In this document: positions 13,854-15,487 of the stretch, in pieces
How the letters are laid out: the number at the start of each line of letters is the position of its first letter
Position numbering within the stretch: position 1 is the stretch's first letter
Origin: CBDAPE01 sp965198325
GTDB taxonomy: Bacteria; Pseudomonadota; Alphaproteobacteria; UBA828; JAPUJA01
Direction: 5' to 3'
Assembly: GCA_965198325.1 (NCBI GenBank)
Contig: CBDAPE010000004.1
Span: 1 to 15,487, forward strand
DNA: 15,487 nt
Translations under genes and position numbers: made by a program
Notes under the pieces: model-generated
Seen by the model: the letters and a program-made list of their open reading frames with translations, nothing else
The model's database searches: none
What the model was told of the DNA's origin: nothing

Positions 13854-15015
13854 CGCCCCCGCATCACCTCCGAGTGCCGAGGACATCCCGGTTTGCGTAC
13901 TGACCGGGTTCCTGGGGAGCGGCAAGACCACACTCCTGCAAAAGCTTCTCGACTCCCCCGACCTTGGCGATACCGCGGTGCTCATCAACGAATTCGGCGA
14001 GGTCGGACTCGATCACATGCTGTTGGAGCAGGTCGACGAGGATATCGTCATGCTCGAGAGCGGCTGCGTCTGCTGTACGATCCGGGGCGATCTGGGGGTT
14101 GCGATCCGCGATCTCCTCGCCCGGCGCGACGCCGGCGCGATCCCGCACTTTCGCCGCCTCATGATCGAGACGACCGGCCTCGCCGACCCGGTTCCCATCC
14201 TCTATACCCTGATGACGGAGCCAGGCGTGAACGGGCGCTGCCGGCTCTCCTGCGTGATTACCACCGCCGATGCCGTGAACGGCGAGCTCCACCTCGCCCG
14301 CCAGCCCGAATCGGCGAAACAGGCCGCCGTGGCCGACCGACTGGTTATCACCAAGACCGATATCGCGGAGCCGGCCGAAATCGAGCGCCTCGAGGCACGG
14401 CTTGCCCGGCTTAATCCGTCGGCCACCATCCTTCATGCGCCGTTCGTGGAATTCGACGCCGAGGCCCTGCTCGCGGGAAGCGCCTACGACCCGCGGGCCA
14501 AAGGCGCCGACGTCCGGCAATGGCTGGACGACGAGGCCTATGGCGACGCCCATGATCACGGCCACGGTCTCGCGCTCGACGTAAACCGGCATGACGAGCA
14601 TATCAATGCCTTCTGTCTGACCTTCGACGAGCCGATTGACTGGACCGCCTTCGGGGTCTGGCTCACCATGCTGCTCCACTGCCGGGGCGAGGATGTGCTT
14701 CGGGTCAAGGGACTGCTCAACATTGACGAGGCGATGCCCGGTCCCGTCGTCGTCCACGGAGTACAGCACGTGATCCACCCGCCCGCCCATCTGGACGCCT
14801 GGCCCGACGAGGATCACCGCTCGCGCATCGTGTTCATCACCCGCGATATCCCGCGCGAAGCGATCCGGGACTCGCTCGAAGCCTTTAACGCCTTGGCCGA
14901 GGCCTCCGACAGCGCAAGCAACACGCCGACCCATCGGTTCCGACCCTCTGCAACGGGAACGACGATTGCCGGACGACCGGTTCGCCGCCCCGGCGCGCCC
15001 GCCTGGATGAAATAA
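13846..15015 (+). CDS. COG0523/CobW-family GTP-binding metallochaperone
   Basis: This 389-residue G3E GTPase has Walker A GFLGSGKTT (21-29), EFGEVGLDH (49-57) and the metal-binding GCVCC (73-77). The switch-like ETTGLADP (109-116) and guanine-specificity TKTD (169-172) follow. A histidine-rich linker with DAHDHGHG (about 234-241) leads to a C-terminal CobW_C domain starting near residue 254 (NAFCLTFDEP; VLRVKGLLNI). Members insert Zn, Co or Fe into client enzymes using GTP. The gene is last in the SDR operon and overlaps the MCGLCG gene by 8 nt. The client could be an enzyme of this island, the diiron hydroxylase included, but nothing in the sequence fixes it. True CobW of cobalamin synthesis is unlikely, as no cobalamin genes are nearby. 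Confidence 0.93.
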   Translation: MADAPASPPSAEDIPVCVLTGFLGSGKTTLLQKLLDSPDLGDTAVLINEFGEVGLDHMLLEQVDEDIVMLESGCVCCTIRGDLGVAIRDLLARRDAGAIPHFRRLMIETTGLADPVPILYTLMTEPGVNGRCRLSCVITTADAVNGELHLARQPESAKQAAVADRLVITKTDIAEPAEIERLEARLARLNPSATILHAPFVEFDAEALLAGSAYDPRAKGADVRQWLDDEAYGDAHDHGHGLALDVNRHDEHINAFCLTFDEPIDWTAFGVWLTMLLHCRGEDVLRVKGLLNIDEAMPGPVVVHGVQHVIHPPAHLDAWPDEDHRSRIVFITRDIPREAIRDSLEAFNALAEASDSASNTPTHRFRPSATGTTIAGRPVRRPGAPAWMK

Positions 15016-15033
15016 CGGCTCTATGGTTTCGGT

Positions 15034-15058
15034 CGGACTCTCGGCTGGTCCGCGTTTT
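15034..15058 (+). terminator. Weak terminator-like hairpin after the GTPase gene
   Basis: CGGAC (15034-15038) pairs with GTCCG (15048-15052) over a 9-nt loop, followed by CGTTTT. It lies 18 nt past the stop in the 54-nt gap between converging genes. The short stem and T-run make it a weak candidate. Confidence 0.35.
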
Positions 15059-15069
15059 CGGCGAATCCC

Positions 15070-15487
15070 CTATGGCAACGCGGTTGCACCGCCGTCAATG
15101 ACGAGTTCCGTTCCCGTGATATAGGACGCCTTGTCGGACAGCAGGAAGAGGATACCGTTGGCCATATCCTCGGCAATGCCGATCCGTCCCAGCGGCACAT
15201 GATCCGCGATTGCCTTCTGGGTTTTCTCATCGCCGACCCAGCGATCCTGCATCGGCGTAAAGCAGGCCCCCGGATAGATCACGTTCGAGCGGATCTGATC
15301 GCGCGCATACTGAATCGCGATCGATTTTGAGAGGGCGACGAGTCCGGCCTTCGAAGATTGATAGCCCTCTTGCGGGGCGGAATCGCCACGCAGGCACTGG
15401 ATGGTGGAGATATGCACCATCGCCCCGCCGCCCGATTTCTGCATTAGCGGAATAGCGTGTTTCGCCATCTGGAGCGGTCCCCACAAG
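15070..15487 (-). CDS. SDR-family oxidoreductase, C-terminal part
   Basis: The visible 139 codons are the C-terminal half of a classical SDR; the frame is still open at the right edge, so the Rossmann cofactor motif and N-terminus lie outside. Present are the catalytic-centre segment MVHISTIQ, the YQSSK (YxxxK) active-site pair, the IRSNVIYPGACFTPM segment, and the family tail GTELVIDGGATALP. It converges on the GTPase gene. It is clearly different from the tandem SDRs to its left (STIQCLRGD rather than STYG), so it is not a third copy of that pair. The substrate cannot be told. Confidence 0.88.
   Translation of the reverse strand, partial: LWGPLQMAKHAIPLMQKSGGGAMVHISTIQCLRGDSAPQEGYQSSKAGLVALSKSIAIQYARDQIRSNVIYPGACFTPMQDRWVGDEKTQKAIADHVPLGRIGIAEDMANGILFLLSDKASYITGTELVIDGGATALP

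Noticed and set aside
13864..14934. A 356-codon minus-strand frame opposite the COG0523 GTPase
   Set aside because: It mirrors a gene with intact GTPase motifs, has no family features, and arises from third-position GC bias.
1..15487. CRISPR arrays, intact tRNA or rRNA genes, complete insertion sequences
   Set aside because: No spaced direct-repeat series, complete cloverleaf, rRNA sequence or paired IS ends with a transposase were seen.

Overview
The window is GC-rich with strong coding-frame bias and AGGAG-type ribosome sites. Its gene set (IS21 remnant, NrtS, a toluene/alkene-type diiron monooxygenase, acetoin-dehydrogenase-like E1, many SDRs, a COG0523 GTPase) suggests an alphaproteobacterium with a versatile aerobic catabolic lifestyle. 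The phylum is inferred from protein flavour and was not computed.

Region 1 (1-838) is accessory DNA. A minus-strand gene starts as an RTX calcium-binding-repeat protein and after about 60 codons runs in frame into the C-terminal end of an IS21-family IstB ATPase. Upstream of it is an AT-rich island of about 460 bp with no gene. Region 2 (839-5991) looks like ordinary chromosome: an APH-type phosphotransferase on the minus strand, then on the plus strand a phosphomannomutase/phosphoglucomutase, a small NrtS nitrate/nitrite transporter, and a lipoprotein of the penicillin-acylase (Ntn-hydrolase) family that overlaps nrtS and starts at TTG.

Region 3 (5992-9643) is a plus-strand operon for a soluble diiron monooxygenase of the toluene-4-monooxygenase type: alpha (tmoA-like), gamma (tmoB-like), effector (tmoD-like) and beta (tmoE-like). 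The Rieske ferredoxin (tmoC) and reductase (tmoF) genes usual for this family are absent. The leader carries a perfect 18-bp palindrome that exactly fills the spacer of a plausible -35/-10 promoter, a MerR-like layout. A stem-loop with a T-run lies about 130 bp past the last gene.

Region 4 (9740-11761) is a minus-strand pair for the two E1 subunits of an acetoin-dehydrogenase-type 2-oxo-acid/hydroxyketone dehydrogenase complex, without E2 or E3. Region 5 (11915-15015) diverges from it as a tightly packed plus-strand operon: two paralogous 265-residue secondary-alcohol-type SDRs joined by an ATGA overlap, an unrecognised 109-residue protein beginning MCGLCG, and a COG0523/CobW GTPase overlapping it by 8 nt. 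A third SDR, cut by the window edge, converges from the right.

Together, regions 3-5 read as a catabolic island. A possible route is oxidation of a small alkene, alkane or ketone to a secondary alcohol or diol, SDR oxidation to a ketone or alpha-hydroxyketone, then thiamine-diphosphate cleavage to an acyl-CoA plus an aldehyde. The family assignments are well supported. The joint pathway and substrate are inference.
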